The position numbers and the translations under genes were made by a program. A stretch of DNA of 60,647 nt from Vicinamibacterales bacterium (GTDB lineage Bacteria > Acidobacteriota > Vicinamibacteria > Vicinamibacterales > JAKQTR01), in the NCBI GenBank assembly GCA_025456345.1, contig JALOKU010000013.1, forward strand, positions 1-60,647, in the 5' to 3' direction. A model generated the notes under the pieces. The model was not told the DNA's origin. It saw nothing but the letters and a program-made list of their open reading frames with translations, and did not search any database. Within the stretch, counting starts at the first letter, position 1, and the number at the start of each line of letters is the position of its first letter. Positions 16,633 through 25,308 of this stretch are shown piece after piece.

Positions 16633-17136
16633 TTACTGAGCCCAGACGAGGACACGCTCGCCGCTGGCTTCTCTGTGATCGAGGATGAGCCCAGGACCAC
16701 GCCGCTCGAGATCCTCGGCGGTGATCTTGAGCTTCATCCCGTGGCTGCCGGGATCGTCGTGCGACGAAATCCTGATGGGCTGGCCCTTCGTCATGCGAAG
16801 CAGCCAGAATGGCATGTTCAGCTTGATGACCTTCCGCTCATCCGGGTCCCACACGATGATGTGCAGGGCCTCAACGGGCTTCCCTGACGCGGCTCCGGCA
16901 TCCTCGCTGACAACGGGCTCGCCGTCCTCGATGACGAGATAGGGCTTCTGCCCGTCGAACCTGGCGACGATCTGCGCGAACTCCTCGTCGGCGCTCATCT
17001 CGGTGGCGGACTTCGCCTGGAATGCGAACTGCTGGTAGATGACGAAGCCGACCACGCCGACGAGCACCACCCCGACCACCAGCACGAACGCGCTGATGCC
17101 CACGATGATGACGGCCCACGAGGTCTTCTTCGCCAT
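16633..17136 (-). CDS. Single-pass membrane protein of unknown function
   Basis: The 167-residue protein begins MAKKTSWAVIIVGISAFVLVV, and one long hydrophobic segment (about residues 7-35) anchors a ~130-residue soluble domain. The soluble part contains LNMPFWLLRMTKG and MKLKITAEDLERRGPGLILDH, reminiscent of small domains where a hydrophobic strand is followed by a basic loop, but I cannot assign a family. It is not obviously coupled to the TPR gene 45 bp upstream. The composition and codon use match neighbours, so it is likely a real gene. Confidence 0.7.
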   Translation of the reverse strand: MAKKTSWAVIIVGISAFVLVVGVVLVGVVGFVIYQQFAFQAKSATEMSADEEFAQIVARFDGQKPYLVIEDGEPVVSEDAGAASGKPVEALHIIVWDPDERKVIKLNMPFWLLRMTKGQPIRISSHDDPGSHGMKLKITAEDLERRGPGLILDHREASGERVLVWAQ

Positions 17137-17181
17137 GGCTTGCTTACCTATTGTCGTCCGATCCGCCGCCGCTCGCTACCC

Positions 17182-18429
17182 TCACTGACGGCGGGGAGCC
17201 GCATTTGTTCCCGAAAATGGCCGGCTCAGAAGGCGTTCGGCTTCGGTCCGGCCTATCGGGTCCCGGTCTCTGCCGCACAGCGCCACGGCCAGCCGGTACT
17301 CGGCGATGGCGGCTGTCCTGTTTCCTGACAGGTCGGCGAGTTTGCCCAGCTCGAGGTGACAGCGCCCGTGGACCCAGTCGCGGCCTTCGGCGGCCAGCGA
17401 TTTTCGGAGATCTGCCTCGGCCCGGGCCGTGTCGCCGAGGGCGGCATGCACAGTCCCGCGCTTGGCGTACCACATGGCGGCCTCGCCAAACGCCTTCTGC
17501 CGCTCGTCCCGTTCGAACCTCTCGATGCCGGCGTCGAGGAACTCGAGTGCGCGGGCGGGCCGGCCGGCCCGCATCTCGGCCGCCCCCGACTCGAGCCACA
17601 GCAGGCGGTTCCTCGGAAGGTCCTGTCGCAGCCCTTCGAGCAGCCGCAGGGCGTCGTCGTAGCGCCGCTCCTTGTTGTAGACCAGCACGAGAAGCACCCG
17701 GGCGTCGACCTGGACGTCGCTGGAGTACGCCGCGCTTTCCTCGAGCATGCGGACGGCGACGTTCCGGTCTCCGCTGAAACCTGCCAGATAGGCCAGCCAG
17801 CGCCTGACCGAACCCAGGTTGGCGACCGCATAGCGGTAGGACCCGGTGTAGAACGCCGCGTCTTTGCGCGACGGGTCGAGCACGAGCACTTGTTCCATCG
17901 CCTTGAACGCGCCGCGGGCCAGGCCAACGGCCCCGAACAGGGACCCTTCGATCGTCACGGTGTACGCGGCGAGCAGGCCTCGCGCCGCGCCCAGGTTGAA
18001 ATGGGCGCCGGCATCACGCGGGCGCTGCCGGACCTGGGCCTCAGCGAGCTGGATGGCCTTGTCGACGCTCGTGCGGAACGTTGCCGCCATGTCGGCCGGT
18101 GGAGGCTTCATGTCCGCGTTCGACTCCGGCAGCGAGCTGAGAAACTCGTCCGCAGAAAGCGCGCCCCGCGAGAACATCAGGTTGAGCCACGTGATGGCCG
18201 CCACGGCACGGTGGGCCGCGGGATCGCCGGGATCGGCCTCCACCGCGCGGCGGAACGCCGCGAGCGCCTCGTCGTAGTCGAGGTTGTACGCGGACTGATA
18301 TCCGGCGCGCAGCAACTCGGCGGAACGCGGGTTCCCGGCCGCATTAGCGGGCAGGCACACCGCCACCAGGAGGACGGCCAGCCCGACGACGCTCACCACC
18401 GTCGCGCGGGCTCCAGGGAACCACATCAT
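17182..18429 (-). CDS. Exported TPR-repeat protein
   Basis: This 415-residue protein has a signal peptide (TVVSVVGLAVLLVAVCLPANA) followed by TPR-like helix pairs. Clear repeats are AYNLDYDEALAAFRRAVEADPGDP near residue 45, a conserved middle block with ARGAFKAMEQVLVLDPSRKDAAF, then ERRYDDALRLLEGLRQDLP, GRPARALEFLDAGI and LGDTARAEADLRKSLA to the C-terminus. It probably scaffolds a periplasmic complex. No enzymatic signature is present. ATG ATG at 18429/18426 are both possible starts. It is divergent from the proline racemase family gene across a 45-bp gap containing TATAAT. Confidence 0.82.
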   Translation of the reverse strand: MMWFPGARATVVSVVGLAVLLVAVCLPANAAGNPRSAELLRAGYQSAYNLDYDEALAAFRRAVEADPGDPAAHRAVAAITWLNLMFSRGALSADEFLSSLPESNADMKPPPADMAATFRTSVDKAIQLAEAQVRQRPRDAGAHFNLGAARGLLAAYTVTIEGSLFGAVGLARGAFKAMEQVLVLDPSRKDAAFYTGSYRYAVANLGSVRRWLAYLAGFSGDRNVAVRMLEESAAYSSDVQVDARVLLVLVYNKERRYDDALRLLEGLRQDLPRNRLLWLESGAAEMRAGRPARALEFLDAGIERFERDERQKAFGEAAMWYAKRGTVHAALGDTARAEADLRKSLAAEGRDWVHGRCHLELGKLADLSGNRTAAIAEYRLAVALCGRDRDPIGRTEAERLLSRPFSGTNAAPRRQ

Positions 18430-18439
18430 GTAGCCAGCT

Positions 18440-18445
18440 TATAAT
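18440..18445 (+). promoter_or_regulatory. TATAAT -10 hexamer in the divergent gap
   Basis: A perfect TATAAT lies 30 bp before the chosen GTG of the racemase-family gene. No good -35 is visible at 17 bp upstream, so activator dependence or chance is possible. Confidence 0.35.
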
Positions 18446-18474
18446 TGCTACCCAAACGACTCAAGCGAGGTGCC

Positions 18475-19503
18475 GTGCCGCAGCAGCCATCGATGCGCCG
18501 TTACCGGACTCTTGACGCCCACGCCGCCGGCGAGCCGCTCAGGCTCATTCTAGAAGGTTACCCCGCTCCGAAGGGCCGGACGATGCTGGAGAAGCGGGCG
18601 TGGGTGAAGAAGCACGCCGACGGCATCCGGAGGGCGCTGATGCTCGAGCCGCGCGGCCATGCCGACATGTACGGCGCGGTCCTGACCGAGCCCGTCACCC
18701 CCGGCGCCGATGCGGGCGTCCTCTTCATGCACAACGAGGGCTACAGCACCATGTGCGGCCACGGCATCGTCGCGGTGACGACGATGGCGATCGAGCGAGG
18801 ACTGATTCATCCAAAGGAACCCAACCAGATCGTCTACGACTCGCCCGCAGGTCCCGTGCACGCCCGCGCGTACGTCAGCCAGCGGGAAGGCGAGGGCGGC
18901 CGCCTTCGTGTCGATCGCGTTGCGTTCGACAACGTTCCCTCGTTCGTCTTCGCGCCAGGGCTGCCGGTCCGCCTGGGCAACCGCGAGGTCCGTGTGGATG
19001 TCGCGTTCGGAGGCGCGTTCTACGCCATTGTCGACGCCGAGGCGGCCGGGCTGCCGATTACGCCGGCGCGGCTGCCCGAACTGCGGCGCGCGGGCATGGA
19101 GATCAAGCATGCCGTCGAGGCCGCGGCCGCCGTCGTCCATCCACTGGACACCGGACTGAAGGGGATCTACGGGACGATCTTCACGGGCCCGCCCGAGCGC
19201 AGCGACGCCGACCTGAAGAACGTGACGGTCTTCGCGGATGCGGAAGTCGACCGCTCCCCCTGCGGGACCGGGACGTGCGCCGTGATGGCCGTGATCGACG
19301 CGATGGGACTGATGCCGCCGGGACGCCCCTTCGGCCACGAGAGCCTCATCGGGACGCTGTTCAACGGGAGGGTCACGGGCAGGACGCGCGTCGGCGACTT
19401 CGGCGCCATCCTGCCCGAGCTCGAGGGATCGGCCTGGATCACCGGCGAGCACGTGTTCCTCGTCGACGACGAGGACCCGCTCAAAGGCGGCTTCCGGCTG
19501 TGA
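18475..19503 (+). CDS. Proline racemase family enzyme, probable 4-hydroxyproline 2-epimerase type
   Basis: The ~342-residue protein has both catalytic cysteines of the racemase/epimerase branch: MCGHG (first half) and DRSPCGTGTC (second half). Trans-3-hydroxyproline dehydratases replace the first Cys by Ser or Thr, so a dehydratase is less likely. MCGHG fits hydroxyproline epimerases, which convert trans-4-hydroxy-L-proline to the cis-D form in hydroxyproline catabolism. Other blocks: GEPLRLILEGYP, FMHNEGYSTMCGHG, FGGAFYAIVDA. I chose GTG 18475, preceded by GCGAGG; ATG 18493 lacks a ribosome-binding site. No hydroxyproline-pathway partner genes are nearby. It converges on the lipoprotein gene with a 12-bp gap. 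Confidence 0.85.
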   Translation: MPQQPSMRRYRTLDAHAAGEPLRLILEGYPAPKGRTMLEKRAWVKKHADGIRRALMLEPRGHADMYGAVLTEPVTPGADAGVLFMHNEGYSTMCGHGIVAVTTMAIERGLIHPKEPNQIVYDSPAGPVHARAYVSQREGEGGRLRVDRVAFDNVPSFVFAPGLPVRLGNREVRVDVAFGGAFYAIVDAEAAGLPITPARLPELRRAGMEIKHAVEAAAAVVHPLDTGLKGIYGTIFTGPPERSDADLKNVTVFADAEVDRSPCGTGTCAVMAVIDAMGLMPPGRPFGHESLIGTLFNGRVTGRTRVGDFGAILPELEGSAWITGEHVFLVDDEDPLKGGFRL

Positions 19504-19515
19504 TCGGGCCGCGGG

Positions 19516-20166
19516 CTACTTCAGGCCCGCGAGCTTTTCGAGGTCCATCTTGCCGATCACGCCCTGGACCGTCTTGACGTCGGTGCCGCTTCCTTCGGCC
19601 GTCACCAGGAACCGCTGGCCGACAATCACGCCGAGTTCCGCGCGCTTGGCCTCGCTGTCCCATTTCTCCCAGCCCGGGTTGCCGCCCACCTTGGCGGCTT
19701 TCTCGTAGCCGGTATCGGTCTCCTTCTGGTAGCCCGTCATCAGGAACATCTGGTACGGCATCGTCAGCATCCTCGACATGGCCGTGTCGACGATCTTGAC
19801 CTCGATGCGGGCGTCGCCCTGGGTGTAGGCTGTTTCGGCCTGTGAGAACCTGACCGGTGCGGTCATGCTCTCGCCCGTCGGCTTCTCCTTCTCCCAGCCG
19901 GACACGTCGGGGAAGTACCCCTGAAGCTCCTTGAAGCTGACCGGCTCGTACGCCTTGCCGTCCGGCGACTGCTGCATCTGTTCCATCGCCTTCGCGAATT
20001 CCTCCATGCCCTTCGCGACATTGGCCTCACCGCCTCCGGCCGGTTCCTTCGCGGCCTCCTGCGTTGTCGCGGCCGCCTGCTTGGCCTCCTCGGTCTTGCC
20101 GCCGCCGCAGGCCGCGCTGCCGGCCAGGACCACGCCGATTGCACAGTAGATGCCGAACCCACGCAT
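19516..20166 (-). CDS. Lipoprotein of unknown function
   Basis: The 216-residue product has a lipobox-type signal (FGIYCAIGVVLAGSAACGGG, Cys about residue 19), an Ala/Glu-rich linker, and a ~150-residue globular domain containing LQGYFPDVSGWEKEKPTG, ARIEVKIVDTAMSRML and GVIVGQRFLVTAEGSG. It should be anchored to a membrane facing the periplasm. The ATG at 20166 is preceded by GGGAGG. It lies 84 bp downstream of cyaY in the same direction. No family recognised beyond similarity in layout to other acidobacterial lipoproteins. Confidence 0.78.
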   Translation of the reverse strand: MRGFGIYCAIGVVLAGSAACGGGKTEEAKQAAATTQEAAKEPAGGGEANVAKGMEEFAKAMEQMQQSPDGKAYEPVSFKELQGYFPDVSGWEKEKPTGESMTAPVRFSQAETAYTQGDARIEVKIVDTAMSRMLTMPYQMFLMTGYQKETDTGYEKAAKVGGNPGWEKWDSEAKRAELGVIVGQRFLVTAEGSGTDVKTVQGVIGKMDLEKLAGLK

Positions 20167-20250
20167 GTGCTGCCTCCCTGATGTTGAGAACTCCGGCTGC
20201 ATTCTAGCACCCGGCCACGCTCGACGAGGGGCCAGGCTGCGGTTGCGGGG

Positions 20251-20574
20251 CTACCGCCCCAGGTGCATGTGGATCAGGCGCCCGATGAGGGCTGGGAGGG
20301 TTTCGCCATCCAGCTCGAAGGTGCCGCGGTCGGCCGACCAGGGGAGCTTGAAGCTGCGCACGAGGGCCGACACCCAAATCTGCCGGACCGGGGCATTCGG
20401 GCTCACGACGAACCGCGTCTCGGCCGGTTCCTCGAAGAAGATGTTGAGGACGCCGCCCTGGAGTTCAACCTCAAAGCCCTCGCGGTCGGCCAGGTCCATC
20501 AGCCCGCGCTGGAGCGATTCGAGGGCCTCGTCGGCCCTTGCGGCGAACTCCTGGTCGGTGAGCGGCTGTGCCAT
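20251..20574 (-). CDS. cyaY: Iron donor protein CyaY (frataxin homologue)
   Basis: This 107-residue protein matches bacterial frataxin. It has an acidic first helix (TDQEFAARADEALESLQRGL), then a beta-sheet with FEVELQGGVLNIFFEEP, VVSPNAPVRQIWVSAL, and a final WSADRGTFELDGETLPALI segment followed by a C-terminal helix. Frataxins bind iron at acidic surfaces and regulate Fe-S cluster assembly. The length equals that of the family. The ATG at 20574 begins MAQPLTDQ. It is divergent from the Cys-rich membrane protein gene. Confidence 0.88.
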   Translation of the reverse strand: MAQPLTDQEFAARADEALESLQRGLMDLADREGFEVELQGGVLNIFFEEPAETRFVVSPNAPVRQIWVSALVRSFKLPWSADRGTFELDGETLPALIGRLIHMHLGR

Positions 20575-20664
20575 GCGGGGATGATACCAAAGGGCGCTAC
20601 ATCCCGGCGCGCTGTCATTGGGAATGAGCGCCGGTGTAGGATGGGGCCAGAGGAGAGGACGGCC

Positions 20665-21225
20665 ATGACTACTTTGCTCTACTTCGTCGTCACCCTCGTG
20701 GTGGTAGGCGTGCTGTACGCCTTGCTGCGGCGGCCCGTCGGCGAGTACGTCAGGATGCGCGGCACCCGCGTCATCTCCTGCCCGGACAACCAGCAGCCAG
20801 CCGCCGTTACGGTCGATGCGGGGCACGCGGCCTTCACGGCTGCGGGCGGCCACGAGCACCTCCGCCTCGACTCCTGCTCGCGCTGGCCGGAGAAGGCCGG
20901 CTGCGGACAGGAATGCCTGAAGCAGATCGAGACGCAGCCGATGGACTGCCTGGTCAGGACGCAGGTGAGCCGGTGGTACGCGGACAAGGCGTGCGCCATC
21001 TGCGGCAAGGCGCTGGGCGCGGTCGACTGGGCCTCGCACAAGCCCGCCCTGCGCGCGCCGGACGGGCGCACGATGGAATGGGGCGACGTCAAGCCCGAGG
21101 CAATGTTCCAGGTCATGGGGACGCACGCCGCCATCTGCTGGGACTGCCACGTAGCCGAGACGTTCCGGCGCCAGCGGCCGGACCTCGTGCTCGACAACCC
21201 GTTCGCCAGGCAAAATCAACGGTAG
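20665..21225 (+). CDS. Membrane-anchored cysteine-rich protein with one CxxCH motif
   Basis: The 186-residue product starts with one membrane helix (TLLYFVVTLVVVGVLYALL). The rest carries ten cysteines in pairs: SCPDN, DSCSRWPEKAGCGQEC, CAICGK and ICWDCH. CWDCH fits the heme c attachment motif CxxCH, and CAICG looks like a zinc-knuckle half. With only one CxxCH and several other paired cysteines, a zinc- or iron-binding role is as likely as a cytochrome. Orientation of the soluble domain is unknown. GAGGAGAGG precedes the ATG by 6 nt. It is divergent from cyaY by 90 bp, so a metal or redox link is possible. Confidence 0.75.
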   Translation: MTTLLYFVVTLVVVGVLYALLRRPVGEYVRMRGTRVISCPDNQQPAAVTVDAGHAAFTAAGGHEHLRLDSCSRWPEKAGCGQECLKQIETQPMDCLVRTQVSRWYADKACAICGKALGAVDWASHKPALRAPDGRTMEWGDVKPEAMFQVMGTHAAICWDCHVAETFRRQRPDLVLDNPFARQNQR

Positions 21226-21436
21226 CCGCCCATTCACACTCTTGTCACGCGTTCCGCTAAACCGATCAGGCCCCGCCTGCGTCTAAGACAACAGGTGGGC
21301 TCGAACGCCCCGGACTTCACGGCCGAGCGCAGCTAACCCCATGGTCGGGCGCGGATGGCGTCGATCTCAGGCGTGAGCTGTCTCTCCTCGGACCTGCCCG
21401 GGAGTAGTAGAGCCGTTATCCCTGTCTCAGGAGGAC
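21226..21436. other. 211-bp intergenic region with leader of the small membrane protein
   Basis: No open frame of note. The last 15 bp hold CAGGAGGAC, a strong ribosome-binding site for the 29-residue protein that follows. The remainder could be a long 5' leader or carry a small RNA, but I see no conserved RNA motif. Confidence 0.4.
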
Positions 21437-21526
21437 ATGATGTTTGAACTCAACTTCTCGAGCAACGCCGACTGGCTCGTCGCCGTGCTTCTGGTGGTCT
21501 CAGTCGTCGTCGCGGCCCTCGCGTAG
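21437..21526 (+). CDS. 29-residue small membrane protein
   Basis: A short frame, MMFELNFSSNADWLVAV followed by LLVVSVVVAALA, encodes one hydrophobic helix after a short polar N-terminus. Support comes from a near-perfect ribosome-binding site (AGGAGG, 5 nt before the first ATG), two tandem ATGs, the membrane-helix composition and a stop 12 bp before the end of the convergent VWA gene. Such single-helix proteins usually modulate a membrane complex. There is no partner identified here. It could also be a fortuitous frame, but the ribosome-binding site is one of the strongest in the window. Confidence 0.55.
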   Translation: MMFELNFSSNADWLVAVLLVVSVVVAALA

Positions 21527-21538
21527 CGTTTCCCGGAC

Positions 21539-22486
21539 CTACTTCACGCGGCCCGGTGCCGCGTCCGATGACGCCACGTACGACTTGCGCGCCCGGGCCT
21601 TCATGCCCGGGCGTTTCACGTTGACGGTCAGCTTGTGGACCTTCCCGTCGAGGAGGGTGGGGCTGAAGCCGAGCACGTACTGGCTGTGCAGTTCCTGCGC
21701 GATGCGCGTGAAGGTCGTGTTCAGGTCGGCCGTGGCCTTGAGCAGGTAGTACCCGCCCCCGGTCTCCTCCGCCAGCTTCCGCACCACCCTGTCGGGATTG
21801 GTCCTGACCCGGCGCATGCCGTCGAAGTAGTCCGACTCCAGGCCGATGCCGTAGATCATGACCTCGTCGGCCAGCGCGCGGCTGAGCACGTCGCCCTGCC
21901 CGACCTTGCTCGAGTTGTCGTCGCCGTCGGTGAGCACGACGATGACGCGGCGGCCCTCGACGGCGTCCAGCCGGTCGAGCGACTGGTCGATGGCGTCGTA
22001 GAGGCGGGTCGGGTTGCCGAAATCCAGCTCCCTGAGCGCGGCGATGAGCTCGTCGCGGTCGGAGGTGAAGGTCCCGCTGAACTCGACCTTGTCGTTGAAC
22101 GCGCCGACCTGGGCCTTGTCCTGCGGGAGCAGCCGGATGATGAACTGCTCGGCACCGGCGTTCACGAGCTTCAGCGAGTTGGTCATGCTGCCGCTGCTGT
22201 CGAGCATGACGATGGCCGTGATGGGCTGCGTCTGGTTCTCGAAGACGACCAGCTCCTGGCGCACTCCGTTGTCGAGGATCTCGAAGTCCTCGCGGGTGAG
22301 GTTCGGGACAAGGGCGCCCTGCGTATCGGTTACCGTGGCGTAGATCGGAACCATCTTGGCGCCGCTGCGGAAGACCCCGGCCTGCTGGCCGCCCGGGGCG
22401 CCGCCGGGAGCGGACTGGATGGGGGCCTCCGCGAGCAGTACGCCCGCCACGCACGCCACACTCACGATTCTCAGAACGTCACGCAT
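21539..22486 (-). CDS. VWFA-related domain protein (acidobacterial type)
   Basis: The 315-residue exported protein has a signal peptide (VLRIVSVACVAGVLLAEAP), a short N-terminal beta segment ending in LTREDFEILDNGVRQE, and a von Willebrand A domain with an intact MIDAS (DSSGS, then TLYD-like TRLYDA and LTDGDDNSS). The C-terminal TLLDGKVHKLTVNVKRPGMKARARKSYVA tail, split here, is typical of the acidobacterial VWFA-related family. It should bind a protein ligand through a divalent metal outside the cytoplasm. Many paralogues are usual in acidobacterial genomes. The ATG at 22486 lacks a strong ribosome-binding site. Confidence 0.9.
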   Translation of the reverse strand: MRDVLRIVSVACVAGVLLAEAPIQSAPGGAPGGQQAGVFRSGAKMVPIYATVTDTQGALVPNLTREDFEILDNGVRQELVVFENQTQPITAIVMLDSSGSMTNSLKLVNAGAEQFIIRLLPQDKAQVGAFNDKVEFSGTFTSDRDELIAALRELDFGNPTRLYDAIDQSLDRLDAVEGRRVIVVLTDGDDNSSKVGQGDVLSRALADEVMIYGIGLESDYFDGMRRVRTNPDRVVRKLAEETGGGYYLLKATADLNTTFTRIAQELHSQYVLGFSPTLLDGKVHKLTVNVKRPGMKARARKSYVASSDAAPGRVK

Positions 22487-22568
22487 GTATCCAGCCTAAC
22501 AAGGGAACACAAGGGCGGCAACCTGTTTGACGAAAGCAGGGTCGTACAGTAGTCTGAAATCTCACACG

Positions 22569-22928
22569 ATGTTCCAACGACTCTCGCGGCTGCACGTGCT
22601 CCGGACAGCGCTCGCGCTGGCGCTCATCGCCGGGTTCCTCGCGACCCCGGTTGGGATCGCCCATGCCGGCCGCTTGGCCCACGACTCGTGTGACGCCCTC
22701 CTCCTCGGCCAGGATCCGCAGAGCTCGAGGATGCGGCCCTCGGCCGGCCTCGACGGCCACGGGCACTGCTTCACCTGCCACTGGTTCCAGAGTCTCCGGT
22801 CCGCGCTCGTCGCGGCGGGTGTCGCCGTTCCCGACGCTGGGGCGGCCAGCCCGTGTCCTCCTTCCCCTCCTTCCGTCGTCGCGGCTTGCGCAGGCGCGTC
22901 TGCCGGCGCCCGCGCGCCTCCGGCGTAG
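22569..22928 (+). CDS. Small exported Cys/His-rich protein upstream of the TonB receptor
   Basis: The 119-residue product has a signal peptide (VLRTALALALIAGFLATPVGIAHA), a mature part with HDSCDALLLGQDP and the cluster GLDGHGHCFTCHWFQSLRS, and an Ala/Pro-rich tail. The HxHCxxCH cluster (residues about 63-71) could bind zinc or copper, and CFTCH also fits a heme c motif. It lies 142 bp upstream of a ZnuD-like TonB receptor gene in the same direction, which suggests a joint role in metal uptake. The family is not recognised, and small DUF2946-like metal proteins are a comparison in layout only. Confidence 0.6.
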   Translation: MFQRLSRLHVLRTALALALIAGFLATPVGIAHAGRLAHDSCDALLLGQDPQSSRMRPSAGLDGHGHCFTCHWFQSLRSALVAAGVAVPDAGAASPCPPSPPSVVAACAGASAGARAPPA

Positions 22929-23070
22929 AGATCGCCCTCGCCCCGCCGTTTCTGTCCGCAGTTCCTGAGCGGCGGCCCCGCCGTCGCCTCCGGGATCGTG
23001 CGGGGCGGCCTCGAGCCGGAAGCCCGATGGCCGCAGGGTGTGCACCAGATCTCATGCTCCCGGAGGTTCC

Positions 23071-25308
23071 ATGTTCTGCTCGCGTCTGCAATTTTGCGCC
23101 TGTTCCTGCGCCCGTCCGGCTGCCGCCCGCCGTCTCACCACCGCCCTCCTGGCGGCCCTGACCATCGTCGTGCTCGGGGCGGGCGCTGCAGGCGCGGCGC
23201 CGCAGGCAGGCGCAATCATCAAGGGCCAGGTCCTCCATTCGATGACCGGCCAACCCGTGATCGGGGCGAAAGTGATCTTCCAGGAGGACCGGCGGCAGAC
23301 GCTCACCGGCGCCGACGGCAGGTTCCAGTTCGATCGCGTGAAGCCCGGCACCTATCACCTCTCGGTCGAAGCGCAGGGGTTCTCGGCGCGGCACCAGGAG
23401 GTCACGGTGAAGGCGCCCGACACGATCATCAACCTGCTGGTCGACCCTGAACTGCACTTCGAGGAGGTCATATCGGTCAGCGCGGAGCCGCGCGACCAGT
23501 TCAACTCATTCCAGCCCACGTCGGTGCTCACCGGCCAGAACCTGGCGCGCGAAATCGGCGGTACGCTGGCGGCGACCCTGAGTCAGCAGCCCGGCGTCGC
23601 CGAGCGATCGTTCGGCGACGCGCCGGCCCGCCCCGTCGTCCGCGGCCTTGACGGGGATCGGGTGCTGATTCTCGAGGATGGGCAGCGGATGGGCGACCTG
23701 TCGAGCCAATCCGGCGACCACGGCACTACCGTGAATCCCGCGTCGGCATCGAAAATCGAAGTCGTCCGCGGGCCGGCGACGCTCATCTACGGCGCCAACG
23801 CCGTCGGCGGGCTCGTGAACGTGATCTCGGACGCGGTGCCTTCAGAGCCCTTGAGAGGCGTGAAGGGCGGTCTGACGGGCTTCCTCGGTACAAACGGCAA
23901 CCAGGCGCAGGGGGCGGCGGACCTCTGGTGGGGCAACAAGGTCTGGGCCCTGCACGCCTCGGGAGGCGGCCAGCGGAACGGCGACTACTCGACGCCAGAG
24001 GGCACGGTCGACAATACGCAGGCCCGGAGCGGGTTCGGATCGCTCGGCCTCTCGTGGACCGGGGACCGCGGCCACCTCGGCGCGAACTACGCCTACGAGG
24101 ACACGAGGTACGGCCTGCCGTTCGTCGAGGAGGGACAGGTCGAGCTCACGCCGCGGCGCTCCATCGTGAACGTGCGCGGCGAAATGAAAGGCCTCGGCGG
24201 CTTCTTCAGGTCGATTCGCGGTTCGTACGCCGGCCGCTGGTACAAACACGAAGAAATTGTCGCGGGGGAGGTCGGGACGGCATTCCGGAACGACACGCAC
24301 GAGTTCGAGTTCCTGGGCAACCATCGGGCGTACGGCCGTTTCAGCGGCAGCCTCGGCGCACGGGCGCTCGACCGGAGCTTTTCTGCCACCGGCGACGAGG
24401 CCCTCTCGCCTCCCGTCGACCAGCAAGGGGCGGCGGCCTTCGTGTACGAGGAAGTCACCTTCCATCATGCGACGCTGCAGCTCGGCGGCCGCTTCGACCA
24501 TGCGAGCTACACGCCGAAAAGCAACGACCTGCCCGCGAGGGACTTCTCGGAGTTCTCGGGATCGGTGGGCCTGCTCATTCAGCCACCGGCATTCGACCAC
24601 CGGTCGAGCATTGCCGTGAGCGTGGCACGGACGTCGCGGTACCCGGCGCTCGAAGAGCTGTACTTCTACGGCCCGCATCCCGGCAACTTCGCGTTCGAGA
24701 TCGGCAACCCGGACCTGGACGCCGAGCATGCCCTCGGCCTCGACCTGTCGTTCCGGTGGCGGTCGGCGCGCTTCTCCGCCGAGGCGACCTACTTCCGCAA
24801 CCGGATCAGCGACTATATCTTCCGCAATCCGATTGAAGGGGAGTTCGAAGACGGGTTCCCCGTGGTGGAGTTCGTGGCCGCCGACAGCATCCTCCAGGGC
24901 GCCGAACTGCACGCCGAAGCGCAGTTGGCCTCGAGGATCTTCGCCGATTTCGGCTTCGACTACGTCCGCGGCGACTTGCTCGACCCGGACGCCCCGCTCC
25001 CTCGCATCCCGCCGTTCCGCGCGCGGGGCAGCGTGCGGTACCAGGTGGGGGCGTTCAACGCGGGAGGCGAGGTGACGGGGGTGTCGGCGCAGGATCGCGT
25101 CTTCGGCGAAGAGACGCCGACCGACGGCTACGGCCTGCTCAGACTGTTCTCGTCGTACTCATGGCCGACCGGCAAGGGCGTCAGCACCCTCACCGCGAGG
25201 CTCGACAACGCCACCAACACGCTCTACCGGAACCACCTGTCGTACGTGAAGGACTTCGTCGCCGAGAGGGGGAGGACCTTCAAGGTCGTCTACAGCGTCC
25301 GCTTCTAG
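23071..25308 (+). CDS. TonB-dependent outer-membrane receptor, ZnuD-like, with CarboxypepD N-terminal domain
   Basis: The 745-residue protein has a signal region, a CarboxypepD-regulatory beta-sandwich (about residues 50-125: GQVLHSMTGQPVIGAKV), a plug with RPVVRGLDGDRVLILEDG, SSQSGDHGTTVNPASASKI and VVRGPATLIYGANAVGGLV, and a beta-barrel to the C-terminal aromatic (KVVYSVRF). The SGDHGxxVNP loop resembles zinc and heme receptors of the ZnuD group. GGAGG lies 4 nt before the ATG. Together with the preceding Cys/His-rich protein this suggests transition-metal import, but substrate is inference. Its TAG overlaps the stop of the convergent M19 gene. Confidence 0.9.
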   Translation: MFCSRLQFCACSCARPAAARRLTTALLAALTIVVLGAGAAGAAPQAGAIIKGQVLHSMTGQPVIGAKVIFQEDRRQTLTGADGRFQFDRVKPGTYHLSVEAQGFSARHQEVTVKAPDTIINLLVDPELHFEEVISVSAEPRDQFNSFQPTSVLTGQNLAREIGGTLAATLSQQPGVAERSFGDAPARPVVRGLDGDRVLILEDGQRMGDLSSQSGDHGTTVNPASASKIEVVRGPATLIYGANAVGGLVNVISDAVPSEPLRGVKGGLTGFLGTNGNQAQGAADLWWGNKVWALHASGGGQRNGDYSTPEGTVDNTQARSGFGSLGLSWTGDRGHLGANYAYEDTRYGLPFVEEGQVELTPRRSIVNVRGEMKGLGGFFRSIRGSYAGRWYKHEEIVAGEVGTAFRNDTHEFEFLGNHRAYGRFSGSLGARALDRSFSATGDEALSPPVDQQGAAAFVYEEVTFHHATLQLGGRFDHASYTPKSNDLPARDFSEFSGSVGLLIQPPAFDHRSSIAVSVARTSRYPALEELYFYGPHPGNFAFEIGNPDLDAEHALGLDLSFRWRSARFSAEATYFRNRISDYIFRNPIEGEFEDGFPVVEFVAADSILQGAELHAEAQLASRIFADFGFDYVRGDLLDPDAPLPRIPPFRARGSVRYQVGAFNAGGEVTGVSAQDRVFGEETPTDGYGLLRLFSSYSWPTGKGVSTLTARLDNATNTLYRNHLSYVKDFVAERGRTFKVVYSVRF

